Part shown: positions 38,863-50,506 of the stretch, piece by piece
Layout: each line of letters opens with the position of its first letter
How positions within the stretch are numbered: the stretch's first letter is position 1
NCBI RefSeq assembly: GCF_022539665.2
Contig: NC_081339.1
Location: 4,640,017 to 4,704,016, forward strand
Source: Daphnia carinata
Taxonomy: Eukaryota > Arthropoda > Branchiopoda > Diplostraca > Daphniidae
Reading direction: 5' to 3'
DNA: 64,000 nt
Notes under the pieces: model-generated
The model's input: only the letters and a program-made list of their open reading frames with translations
Told to the model about the DNA's origin: nothing
Database searches by the model: none
Made by a program: the position numbers and the translations under genes

Positions 38863-40256
38863 CTAAGGAAGGGCTTGGCAGATAGCATCGAACTTGTCGT
38901 TGTCGCAGTTGGCGTCGTTCCAGCATCCATCCGATTCGTAATTGATTATCATGCAGTCTTCACCGCCGAAGAGTCCAGCGTCGTCGGGCTTCCTGTAACA
39001 CCAATGCGAATAACCAGGAAGCAATGCCGTGTCGGTGCTTTCCCAATACCAAGTCCCTTCGTATATCGCATCGGTCAGAGAAGTCCAAAAACGGGCCCCT
39101 GTATGAAACGCAGTTTAAGATTTCAGTCGCGTTTCGTTTAAAAAAAATTCAATTAGCAGTAATGCCATGCAATGCTTCTGTGTCATTTTTCGAGAATGTT
39201 CTTGCAAACAGAACGACATCGCATCGCATTTGAATGATCGCAGTTTTGAATTACCATAGCCCCAGGCGGCGTGAATGGCTTGCTCTTTCTCGAACGTTTC
39301 CAGCGACAGCAATTTCATATTGTGATTGTAGCAATATACCCTCTGGTCCGTTTGACTTCTCTGAATTTTAGCGAAAAAGAAAATTGCCGCATTAAAAAAA
39401 AAATAATAATGAAACAACCGTCTAAACGTCTCGAATTAATCGAGGCGAAACAAATGTCTATATCGCTGTTGTTAACGACTTATACTTCGGTGAAACTAGC
39501 GCAGTAGCACGAAACGTCGTCGATGACTCGTCCGCATTGGCTCGCCGTTCCAAGATTAAAGGGGCAATCGACTGCCTGTTTTGAAAAGAATTGATTTGTT
39601 ACTAGGGCGGAATGGGATTACCGTTAAGTGCGAGTCGTTTAACCTTTTGAATTTTGAGCTGTAAATTTGAAGTTGGCGCCTTTTTGAATCGGATGCTCGC
39701 CGTTGACTGTGTCGTGTACACGGCCTCTGGCATATCTTTTCTTGAAACCTCGTGCATCCTTTGATTCTCTACGAGAAGAATGGGCGACTCTTTGCTGGAT
39801 CCGTCGTGAATCTGTAGAAGAAAAACTGAACGTTGAAAAATTGGGTCGGTTGGCCATCAAATAATAATTTTGCATACAGCTAGAAAATCTTGAGCTTCTT
39901 TGAGGTTTCCGTTGAGCGCGGTGATGACGAGGATACGGTCGTCTTGCGTTTGAATATCCCAGTAACAATGTTCGTGAACTGGAGCTTCAATCACGACCGT
40001 ATTCTCGACAAAAACTCGTCCTCCACAAACTTGTCCAATTGAATAATAGTAACAAAAAAAAAAGGATTAGAAAATGGTGTCTCTGGGAAGTTTGAAATGA
40101 CGCGACAAGTTTGTTTTTTTTTTTTCCCTCTCTTTACGTTAGAAAGTAAATGACAGGCTTACGAGGAGACTCGACGGCATTTCCATGACTGGAACTCAAA
40201 AGCGTCGAGAGCAAAATTAAAAAAATGGGAATGATGTTCACCATTTTGCAGGCCAT
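38863..40256 (-). CDS. Secreted CUB plus C-type lectin domain protein, copy 4
   Basis: Six exons: 40256-40163, 40029-39878, 39811-39644, 39575-39486, 39360-39255 and 39098-38863, giving 281 residues. The signal peptide starts MACKMVNIIPIFLILLSTLL. CUB and C-type lectin domains are as in gene 3. The sugar-contact triplet is KPD (Lys240) instead of QPD, from a single C-to-A change, while WND (263-265) and all expected cysteines remain. In C-type lectins the Gln/Glu of this triplet helps coordinate calcium, so altered or lost galactose binding is inferred. Exons 4-6 are nearly identical to gene 3; exons 1-3 are more diverged from genes 2 and 3 than those two are from each other. Confidence 0.9.
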
Positions 40257-40544
40257 TGTCGAACGCGATGGCGACGGTTAAAACTTGGACAAACACTTGT
40301 TCGGGTTTCCCTTCTGATGTGGAGCAAAATGTTTCTTTGTTGGACTATTTTAATTCATTTTTGATATGCATTTTTTTTTAAAAGAGAGTTTTATCTGCTC
40401 TTGTTTTCCATTTCGTGCGATAAAAATGAGCCAATATTTGAAGAACTTTGCCACAGTTGATTGATTGATATAGAGACCTCTTTTACCTCAGTGCGTCCTT
40501 GATAGCTCCCTTGCATGATAGTTCTATAACCAACATGCTACCGC

Positions 40545-40555
40545 CATCTAGAGAC
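40545..40555 (-). promoter_or_regulatory. CTCF-like motif at the far end of the lectin array
   Basis: GCCATCTAGAG, in the same orientation as the 29.1-kb cluster, about 290 bases upstream of the last lectin gene. Together with the cluster it brackets the array. Weak on its own. Confidence 0.35.
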
Positions 40556-41376
40556 AGTTTCAGGCATCACGCGGGATTAGCGTGAAAAAAAACGTTCGTT
40601 AGGGGGGAAAATTCATTTTGAAATTGTTTTATGATTATTCGCCTCATTTGCAAAGCGATCGTTGCAAAGTTTCAATTATTCGCTATCTCTTTGCCTTTTT
40701 CACACCATTGGATGGCGCAATCAAAAAATGAGGGTAAGGAAAGGAATAAAAAAAAAAAAACGTTCTTTTTCACTGTTAGAATTTTCACCCCGACAGATGT
40801 TTGTTTTTGTCTTCTATGGCCCACTATTTTTCAATTGAATTTTCGTTTTCTATTATCGTTTTATTTTTCAACACCAGTTCTGGTCTTTCCCAGCGATTAT
40901 GACGTTATTCTGCAAAATGATTACTCCGCCGCCAGAACACAAGAATTCGGTCATGCGTACGGGATGGGGCGGGATAAAAAAAAAAAAATCGCCATTTGGC
41001 GTTGTTGAATAGCACGACCGTTTAAACAAAAAAAAAACGTGTAACGGGTGGAGGGGGTATGTAGGTCGATCCCTTTCTCCCCCACCAGTGGCAAAGCAAT
41101 CCAACAAGACAAACAAACGAAGTGGGGAAAGAAGAAGAAGAAAAAGAACCTAATTGTTTTTCTAATGCCTCTCGCGATTGAGCCTCTTTTTTTTTTTTTA
41201 TCAGATGGAGCAATCACAATCCAAAATAAAAGTATGATTATCTTTAACCAAAAAAAAAAAAAAAAACAATCAGCTGTTTGTAACTAGTGGTACAAATTTT
41301 GCCACGAGGGCGATTGTGCGTAATCATTTGCGTGCAAAGGGCTGACCAAGAGCGCTGGAACACTTCCCTTTCTCTG

Positions 41377-41423
<47 letters not shown>

Positions 41424-44400
41424 GTAGCAGCAGCCCCTCAAGTCTTACCTGTGTAATGACAACGCGAAGACATTAGCATCTTCCTTTCTCTTTGCGCCCG
41501 TGTACACGTCGGGCAAAAGCGGAGAGAAAGTGTAGTTGAAGTGGAATGTCAAAGAGCGTCAAATCGTTGGCCCCTCAGTCCGTGTTGCATATGTTTTTTG
41601 TTTTGTTTTGTTTTGTTTACAGCTATTAAAAGTGGCAACTTTTCCCGCCCGCAGGAGAATCATTTTCCAATGTCCGTTTAGAGCACAAGTCGCTCCGAAC
41701 ATGGCAGTTAACCCCATTTGTTTTTCTTTCTTTTTTTTTTTTTTCCTTTCATTTCGCGTCTTAATTTATTTATAATAATCGAAAACCGGAAAAACGGTTA
41801 TGATTTTGATATGATTGTTACGATAAACTGCTAACGCAAAGTCGTAACTATTTATTTATTATTACATATACGTATATCTATTTTTTATTTTTCATAGCCG
41901 AAGGGATTCGATTAAAAGAGAAAACGCATCATCTCAATAAAAGTCGTTTCATTATTTGTTTTCATGGTGGGGAGGGGGGGGGGGAGGAGGCGGACGAGTT
42001 TTCGGAGGCGAATCGTCGTTACTTTGAAACTGACGGGTCACTTTGGTGCCGTGCCGTTGGATTAGAAAACTTCCTCGCACAACTTAATAATATATATATA
42101 TATAAAACGCTTCAGGTGTAGGTCTAGCAACAAGAACGACAACAACAAATGTAATTGAATATTTCACGCGCCAATACTTCCCACGGGGCTATAAACAACC
42201 GCAAAAATCGAAAAAATCACGATTGAGGAAAAGCAAGAAAGAAAGAAAAACAAAACAAACTAGGTTAGTTGCATCGTACGCTACATTTTGTGCGTTGGCA
42301 TTTGTTGTTGTTGTTTGGAAAAATATATATAACCCTTGTATGTGTAATACCAGGTATTTTATACCGGAAAGATCCGTTTTTTCCCCCCAAATTTCCCACC
42401 CATTTAGACATATAATATTAGCCTGGAAAAAGGAGAGAAAAAAAAAGAAAAAAGAAAAATGGGGGGGGTGGGGGACCTTGATATTTGTACGTATTGAATG
42501 TAAGAGAGAAGGAAGAAAAAAAAAAAAAATTCACGGCCCTGAGGGTATGTTTGGTAGGGCGCGAACGCCACACATGGCGTCTCCGTTCACGCATTGGCTC
42601 TGCTCTATTTCAATAAGACGTCGGTCGTCCTGGTACTCGCAGACAAAATCCGAGTGTTAAACCAAACAATAACACAAACTGTGCATATTTTTTTTAGTAG
42701 GCCACCACTCTTTGATGTGGTGAGTCAATGTGCGCACGATGCTGGCGGATGTCGGGAACAGAGTTTTGAACTCAATCTCGGCTTTGATTGTTTTTATTTA
42801 AAGTCCCGCAGCTCGTTCGCAACAATGGGAAGCCAAACGAAATTTCAAAAAAAAAAAAAAAAAAAAGATATCGAGTTTGAGATAAGACGTAGCCCTCATC
42901 CCTTCCAATTCGGCATGTGAAAGTTCCCTGTCAATATCCAGCTTCATTTCCTTTCTCTTTCCGCTGCGTCCATTTTTCTTTCTTTCTTTCTTCAAATCTA
43001 AAGTGCGCCTCGTAGGCACGTAATCATCGATGGTCGTTAACAGGTTTTCGGTCGGCTCTGTTGGCCATGCACGTCCATTTCTGTTCCTCTTGATTTACGA
43101 CCGCCAAGTGAAGTGAAAGAAGGAAAAAAAAAATATGACGAACGAACTCGACACGGTTTAATGAGGTCTTGATAATAGAATGGGAAAATTAATGAGATGT
43201 GTGAAATATGATTCGCGAATAAAAAAAGATAGGGGGGGGGGGGTTTGCCCGTGTGACATTCACGCAAGAAAAAAGAATTTGATTGCTTCGGTGCGGTTGA
43301 GCTGCGTCGACAGGCGACCTATTTTTTTTATTATTATTACTATTCGAAGTGCGCATATTGTCGTGAATTACGGATGAACAGACGATGATTCCGTGCGTTC
43401 ATCAAGTAAAAGAAAAGAAAAAGGATGAGATTCATGTCTTTCAGGGTTTTTTTTTTTTTTTTTTTTTTTGTTCATCCATTGAAAGGGGTAAAAATATGAT
43501 TCGTGCGTTTCTTATCGTCGTAAGAAAAATGCGGTCGTGTGGAACTTTTGAAAACTCGTACGCCATCATGATCTTCTTCTTCTCCTTTTCTTTTAAAGGA
43601 GAAACAAAAGAAAACAAAACAAAAAAAATGTTGTTGCCGGAAGAGTTTGTTTTGAATATTCGACATGTTGATTGACAGCATTTCTATCCGTTATCTTGGC
43701 GTCCCTTTTTCTTTCTTTCTTTCTTTCTTTTTTTTTTTTTTTTTCTTCTTCTTCTTTCTTGTTGTCGGAAATGTTTTCTAATTCATCCGTCAGGAAGAGT
43801 TGATTTCTGAAGAGTCGTTTCTCCGTGCGGGTGTGTCAGTGTGTGTGGCGAACTGTTTAGTCAAAATAAAGTAATAACCGGTTGTCATCTGTAGAAATCT
43901 CGACAGACATCGAACATGCCTCAAATGCTTTCCATGTTTTTCTTCGGTAACTTTTCGAACGTGACCCAATAAAGAAGAAAAACTCGCGACACAAAGTTGC
44001 AATCATTTCTGCAATACTCACCACATTCCCGCAGAGCAAACTTGAAATTTGACCTCCCCCAAATACCTTCCGCATATCATCACCATTTATATTTTATTTT
44101 TATTTTTTTTTTTATTTTTTTTTATTTTTTTTTTTTTGCCCAAACAAAAAATAAAATAAAATTTGAAAGATACCTACATCTGTTTGAGACAGCTCTCACT
44201 TTCTCTCCCTTACCCGAGATGTAAAAACATATTCTTTAAAAAAAATAAAAAATAAATAAATAATCTACTCCTTTCTCCTCCCTATTCAAAAGTGTTGGCC
44301 GAGTCCAGCAGTGGCGTAAGAGAATGATGAATGTGTTTGTCGTCCCGTACCGTTTGTCCGTTCTCTCTCCTTGCAGGCAACTCTTTCGTATGCAAATATG

Positions 44401-45182
44401 CGCATTCCCCCGTCTGCCTGTTTGAGCGCACAGCTTTGAAGGCACCGTGATGAAGGAGGAAAAACGATGATTTCAAGACGAAAGAGAAAAGATGTTGCAA
44501 CAAGTCAGGCTCCGGCCATCATGAGGAAAAAGAACTTTCACCCGTTCTTATTATTATTAATTTTTTTTTTTTTTTTTGTACTTAGTACTTTCACCTGGGC
44601 CTGTTTTTTTTGTTTTTTTTTATTCATCTTTCCTAATTCATTTTTTTTTTTTTTTGCGCTCCTCTTCGGATGGATTCCCGAAGCCATTAGCCAGTTTTAA
44701 TTATGTTGCTACGACGAGATTTTGTTTTCTGTGTTCACTTTTTGTTTTCTTTTTTTTTTTTTTTTTGCTGTTGCAGAATCTCTTCGGGCCTCGTTCAGGG
44801 CGGTGTGAAAGCCCCTCGACTAGTTAATTCTTGTTGATTATCTTCTTGAGATTTGGTTCGAACAGATTTGTGTGTTGTTTTTCCTGTCTCATTTGCTCGA
44901 ATCGAAAAGAGGAGATGGGGGGGGGGGGGAGTGGAGATACATGGCGATCATCTAATTGCATGGTGAAAACAGCCATCTGATCGTCGATTCATTTCCCTTC
45001 ATTTAACTCGTTCTCGAATCGTTTTCGGATGATAATCTGATAGTTGTCGGAGAGCCTTTCACTCTTCTTTTTTTTTTCCCGTATGTGTGTGTTTCTAATG
45101 AGATGTTCCAGACGTTCTTTTCACCGTTTTGATTGAGAACAAGTGAAAAGCGATCTGTAGAATGAAATTTCTTTTATTTCAG
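40556..45182. other. Intergenic region, no supportable gene
   Basis: Noncoding by inspection, with a (GT)20 repeat at 41379-41418, a T-run at about 43447-43469 and many G/A/T homopolymers. Moderately GC-rich blocks near 42535-42660 and 44280-44460 could hold promoters or 5'UTR exons of the plus-strand membrane-protein gene, because the first coding exon candidate at 45183 begins with an acceptor site. Confidence 0.45.
41379..41418. repeat. (GT)20 microsatellite
   Basis: Uninterrupted GT dinucleotide repeat of 40 bases, the longest in the window. Confidence 0.9.
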
Positions 45183-45234
45183 CGACCAGAACATTTCAAG
45201 GAGTTTGACTAGCAAACATCGATCATTGTCGAAT

Positions 45235-45593
45235 ATGCCGCGTGATTATTTGTACCGCAACAATGGTCACGTCGTAAGCGAGGCAGGGGGGCATTACCAC
45301 ACACGCAAAAGTCGAAGCAAAATACGATCCATAAACACATTTTCTATCTGCTAAGTAGATCAATCGCGAAATGATTTCGAGTCTTATCAATAAAAATGTT
45401 TCGTTTTTCTTTTCTTTTTCTCTCCCCTCTAGGATATCACGCCGGTATTGGTCGGGATTCGAAACAAAAATGGGGTTTCCATCGCTACGTCGGAAGTGAA
45501 GATAGACAAAATTGGGAGGACGAGATATGAACGGTTGTCGCTATTCAATCATTCACCGCCTACTACTCCACAAATACAGAAGAAAAATAAAAG
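45235..45593 (+). CDS. Probable upstream coding exons of the four-TM gene
   Basis: Two exons with good splice sites. Exon 45183-45273 (acceptor TTTATTTCAG, donor GTC/GTAAGC) contains an ATG at 45235. Exon 45433-45593 (acceptor CTCCCCTCTAG, donor AAAAG/GTAAGA) follows. Joined, the frame stays open for 66 codons, from MPRDYLYRNNGHV to a Lys-rich end, leaving phase 2. An AG at 46382-46383 would continue the phase into the frame of the exon at 46457, but that site sits in a GA repeat without a pyrimidine tract. The exons therefore probably give the membrane protein a longer N-terminus in at least one isoform. They could instead belong to a separate transcript. No domain is recognised. Confidence 0.45.
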
Positions 45594-46345
45594 GTAAGAG
45601 TACGTTAGCCCTAACGTATCCACGCCCTGTCTTTGAGAAAAATGAGGTCGTTTCCAGGAGGGATATGAGACAGGAGACAGTAGGAGGCGCGGGATCCATG
45701 TCCGGTCTCTTTCCTCTACCGAAATTGCGGAACAATTCACCCCCCCCCCTTCCCCACCCAAAAAAAAAATGACATCCAAACGTAAAAAAAAAAAAAATAA
45801 TAAGAAGAAGAAGAAAAAAAAAAAAATGTGTAACACGAAAATAAAACAATGCCCTGAAGGCAACGTGACCTAAAAGAAACGCACGTAACTTTGATGCTTT
45901 TTTTTTTGCGGTCTCTTGATTCTATACAAGTGTAAAAGAAATGTATTTTTTTTTTTTTCTTCTTCTTCTTCTACTACTTCTTCTTTTACTTCCATCTTTT
46001 ATTTTTACTTATTTAATTTTTTTTTTTTTGCGCGCGCGTACGCGTTTGAGCGTAGTTTCTCCTTCTTCCCGCTTCTGCAAAAGCCCGTCTTTGCCCGCCC
46101 ACCTTCTCTCTCCCCCTCCCTCCCAACCGCCAGCTCAAATGACTTTCCTGTTCCGGAATGAATGAGCCGCCAGTTGTTGTCAAGCTTTCCAACCGTTTGC
46201 ACCTCTTGCGCACTTGTGTCTTCATCGGCCTCTTTGCTATTTCTTTCGAAACAAAGTGTGTAAAAGAAGAAGAAGAAGAAGAAGTTAATATTGACATTTG
46301 AATTGCCGTGATGGAAATCCACGTTAGCCCCGGATCACTTTGACT

Positions 46346-46349
<4 letters not shown>

Positions 46350-46378
<29 letters not shown>
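46350..46378. repeat. (GA)n microsatellite before the membrane-protein exon
   Basis: About fourteen GA units directly upstream of the first secure coding exon. Any splice acceptor here would lack a pyrimidine tract. Confidence 0.85.
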
Positions 46379-46379
<1 letters not shown>

Positions 46380-46456
46380 ATAGCCCCAACAACATTGTGG
46401 AACGTTTAAAGGAAGAAGATAACCAAGAAAAGAAAAAGAAATTTTTGAAATTGAGA

Positions 46457-46894
46457 ATGTCGGGCAAATTGAACTCGTCGTTGACAACTGCCGAGTGGGT
46501 GGACGGTCGACGCTCATCGTCCGAGTCGAGCTCGGCGACTCCGCCGCGGCTGGACCGTGGCAGCAGCGCGAGCCGTCCGTCAGCCGGCACGGCCGTGCGC
46601 AGTGATTCCAGCCAGTTGTTCACCAAATGGTTGATGAAGAAACAGCAAGCCGATAGCATTTTGGAGAACGATTCGAACGGCCGACAAGCGTCTAAGCAGA
46701 AGCAACACATGGCCGGCTCCATCGGTCCGGGTGGCGTCGTCGTTGGCGTCGGTCGGGGTCAACTCTTTCCCGCCCGGCTGGCCTTGGCACTCGGCATGGC
46801 CAAAACCCTCCTAGGCGTCCTGTTGGTTGCTTTCGGTGCCCTGGCACTGTGGGAACAAGCGTCCATGTCCTATCTCGGTTCCGGTCAGTTTTCC

Positions 46895-46937
<43 letters not shown>

Positions 46938-46979
46938 GGACGAAACGTAAAAATAATTCTATTTTTTTTTTTTTTTTTT

Positions 46980-47037
<58 letters not shown>

Positions 47038-48872
47038 TTTCGATTTTCGATGTGCTGTTCATTTCTTTTTGGGTGGGGGGGGGGGAGGGAGGCTCTATTT
47101 GAAAAGACCGTTGTGGGGCCCGGCAATAAGAAAGGGGAGGACTTCCTCAATCCGTCATTGCTCGTGTTAGTGCCTCTCACACGATCGTTTCTATTTTCTC
47201 ATTATCCCACGTAGATTTTTTTGTTGTTGTTGTTGTTTTTGTTTCGGGGGTAACTGTGAAATTTGTCCCGCGTCGTCATTCGCACATTTAAAAATAGAAA
47301 GAAAAAAAAAACGGACACAGAGAAAACTAGACTGAAAAATCGCCGTAACAATTTCCGTTTCCATTCAGTGAAATAACAAATGCCTTTCAGTTATGTGATA
47401 TATTTCTTTTAAAAAAAAAAAAAAAAAGGAGGGGAGAAAGGAAGATAAACATCACAGTTAATTTCTTGAATCGCGTATCCCATCCTCGTAGCACATAAAA
47501 AAAAAAAAAAAAAAAAAAAAGGAATTGAAACACTTTAAACGGCCGCTGAAGGGAATGGTGGACTATATTAGTTTGATACCAGCCACATGATTGGGCGGAC
47601 GAAGGAAGGAAAAATATTTTTTAAAAGCGCTCAGTTCTAAACACTTTGCTGCGAGCGTTAGTTTTATTTTATTTTATTTTATTTTTAAATCGATGTAATT
47701 TCTGGGAAAGCACATTTTGGAGAAAGTTGGGACTCCCTCCCACTTTTGTTTCACACCTCTTTATTTTTCCAGCAAAAAATCCAATTACATTCGGGAAAAT
47801 GATTTTGGCAAAATGAAACGACGAGAGAACAACGAAAATTTGAAAACATTTCGTGTCACATTCGGTGTCGTCTTTGAGTATTTTGGCATTTACCGGTCGG
47901 ACAGTACAAAGAACATTCGCTTGATAATTATGCGTTGCTAATTTTCCATGGAACATGCGCACCTGTTTTCGTGGCGATGGATGACTGGACGACGCACAAA
48001 TTTCGTTTCTCACGTTGAAAAAAAAATAAAAATGTTCATTCCCATGTATTGCCTAACGTGACGTGATTTTTTTTTTTCAGGCTAAGTTCGTTGCACATAT
48101 ATTCTAATTTCTAGATTGGACTTAACCACAAGTGACATCCATGTGAATTTGAATGAATACATTTTTCATTTTCTTATTTTTTTTTTTTTTTTTTATCTTT
48201 TCAGGTTTATGGACGGGCGCTGTGGTGGTACTGAGCGGCCTTATGGGCATCATGGCCGGCCAGAAACGCACAAATTTAATCTACATCGTCGCTTACCTTT
48301 TGATGAGCGTGCTGGCCCTGGCCGCCATCGGACTCTTGCTCATCTTCGCAGCCACGGGACTGGCCCGCGATACCGACGCCCCCCACGGATACTTTGTCGA
48401 CCAAGAGGTAAAAATCAACAAGTGCACATTGTGTGTGTGTGTGTGAGTGTAGTACACGTCAGAAATGGCTTGTTAAGCGATGATGGATAGTTAAAGGTCA
48501 CTGGGTGAAGCGATGCGTTCCTAAGTTGGGTCCATGACGACCGACATTGCCGACAGTCAGTCATCGTTCCCTTGTTCCATTTCTTGTTTGGTCGCCTACA
48601 AAGGCAAGACTGCGCGACGTCTATTAGACATCGTTTTTGGCCGCCTTTTTTCTCGTTCAATCGCTCGACCGCATATTCAAAGCATCTGCTTCGTGTAAAA
48701 TGTGCGATGTCAATTTTTTTTTTGTTTGTTTGAAAAAGGAACGCGCAGCGTCCAAACGATTTGCCCAACAAACCTAGATTTAAACGATCTCGCTAATCGA
48801 TTTGAAATAGCGCTTAAATCAATTCAATAACGGTGATGTGTAAACGAGACATCCAATTGAATTTTTTTTTTT

Positions 48873-48911
<39 letters not shown>

Positions 48912-50506
48912 ACAGGAAGGCAGTCGCGTTGAATTCCTGGGCACTGTACCGTTGAAACAGCGCGCCATCATCATCAACGCCGTCCTAGTGGCGCTGGGCA
49001 CGCTGTCCACCATCCTCTCGTTGGCGGCCGTGGTGATTTGTCTGCGCGAAGCGTGCCTCTGTTACGGTGCGCAAGCGGCCACAGCCGGCCAACACCGGCG
49101 ACTCGTCAACAGCAACAGCAGCTGTAACAGTAGCCATCATCACAAGATCGGAGCCAATCGGATCGGATCCGTTCCGAATATGAATCTGCTGACCGCCGAT
49201 CAAAGCCCCGAGGGTCAGGCTCGTGCCTACCGTCTTTTGCGCTGGTTGCGCCAGTCGCATCAACAGCAACAACAGCAGCAACAGCAACAGCAACAGCACC
49301 AGCCGAAACGTGCGCCACCTTTGCTTCGGCGCCTCTATAACCCGCAGGTAGGAGGCGTCATGAACGATCAACAAACCGAGTCGTTACCGTTACGCTTACC
49401 ACGTTTGGTCGTCCTGTAATCAGAGTGGATAAAAAAAAAATCATAACCGACCCCGTTACACGGTTGTAGTCAATGTTGCTTTACTATACTGGTCAAACAA
49501 CTGTGATTACACACCGGCGCGCGCGCGCACAAGCGCTTGCACAGTCTAAATGATTATGACGGCGGCCGTTTTGATTTTTATTCTTTCTAAATTTTGATTG
49601 CCTTTTTTTTTTGTTTCTTTAAAGGTTCCGATGGTGGCGCATCCGATTCCAGTCGCAATCCCGACAACGCCAGCGGCCAGTGGCCATCCGCCAGTCGGTT
49701 TCCCGTCGTTCGTTACGGGAGCTCCGACCGCTTATGTCATCCCAGCCGGAGCTATGCCTGTACTTCAGCCCATGATTTCCGGGCCGGCATTTTATTCTCT
49801 CACCAGCCTTTCTTCTCTTCATCACCATCACCACGCCGCTGGCATGCCACCACCACCACCATCGGTTAGTACACACACACACACACACACATACACACGT
49901 AGTAACGCCAAATGGGCCATAACAATTTCTTCGTGTCCAGCTGTCCAGTCTCGTATAAGCAACTTGCCATCGTTATTGGTATGCAGATTATTAACGACTC
50001 GAGGTATGGGTCTCTTTTTTTTTTTTTTATCGCAGCACATGCATCACCACGCTAATTACCTACACCGAGACATGGCCAGTTTGCCGGTCGCCACGGTCAG
50101 CGTTACACCCAGTGAACGCAATCCGAAGAAGGTGGAGAAGAAGAAAGAGAAGAGCGCCGTGGTGGATGAGAAACGATGCCGTAGGTCTCGCAGCACGGCG
50201 GCCGAAGCCAACGACCAGCCGGAAACGAAGGAGCAACAGAAAGGCGATCGTTCGCATCAGCGGCAGCACTTCTTCGGCATGCTTCCATCGAGCAGCTCGA
50301 TGGCGAAGCATCCACCGCCGCAACAGCTGACGCAACAGGCGCTGCAATCAGACGGCGAGAGTATGGTTAGCGGCTACGTCTACACGGGAATGGACCGAGA
50401 CATTGCCGAAGAATTCATCCTTCACTCGATGACCATCCAGACGCCAGCGACGCAGGCGAGCAGCGTCAAAAGTGGTTTCAGCACCAATCAACGCGAGGTT
50501 TTTTGA
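46457..50506 (+). CDS. Four-transmembrane protein with long Gln/His-rich tail
   Basis: Five exons: 46457-46883, 48205-48407, 48916-49347, 49625-49864 and 50036-50506, giving 590 residues from MSGKLNSSLTTAEW; all phases agree. A hydrophilic Ser-rich N-terminus (about 105 residues) is followed by four hydrophobic helices: about 106-131, 145-163, 168-196 and 228-253. A charged loop (TGLARDTDAPHGYF) lies between helices 3 and 4. The layout recalls the CD20/sarcospan/TMEM255 type of small four-helix membrane protein, but the family cannot be named with certainty. The tail has a polyglutamine run near residues 320-335, a His/Pro-rich segment, a Lys-rich block and an end region containing YVYTGMDRDIAEEFI, which looks like a conserved motif. 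Upstream exons at 45235-45593 may extend the N-terminus. The 1.3-kb first intron contains very long T-runs. Confidence 0.82.
46897..47035. repeat. Three long T-runs (37, 18 and 54 T) in one intron
   Basis: T37 at 46897-46933, T18 at 46962-46979 and T54 at 46982-47035 lie just downstream of the exon 1 donor of the four-TM gene. These are among the longest homopolymers in the window; their exact lengths may be unreliable. Confidence 0.85.
48878..48909. repeat. (CT)16 tract serving as splice-site pyrimidine tract
   Basis: A T16 run and then about sixteen CT units lead straight into TTTACAG at the exon 3 acceptor of the four-TM gene, so the microsatellite doubles as its polypyrimidine tract. Confidence 0.8.

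Larger units (their letters stand above)
34800..40560. repeat. Tandem duplication, two units of about 3.1 kb
   Basis: Each unit consists of the plus-strand module, about 0.8 kb of spacer and one lectin gene. Landmarks recur with a period near 3.1 kb: the CCTGTAGAGCTTAAC spacer motif at about 35281 and 38388, and the lectin stop codons at 35767 and 38863. Spacer and exons 4-6 of genes 3 and 4 are nearly identical, indicating a recent duplication or ongoing homogenisation. The unit containing gene 2 is an older, more diverged relative. Confidence 0.8.

Noticed and set aside
46811-47062. Lys-rich minus-strand frame
   Set aside because: It is the T-run complex of the four-TM intron read backwards.
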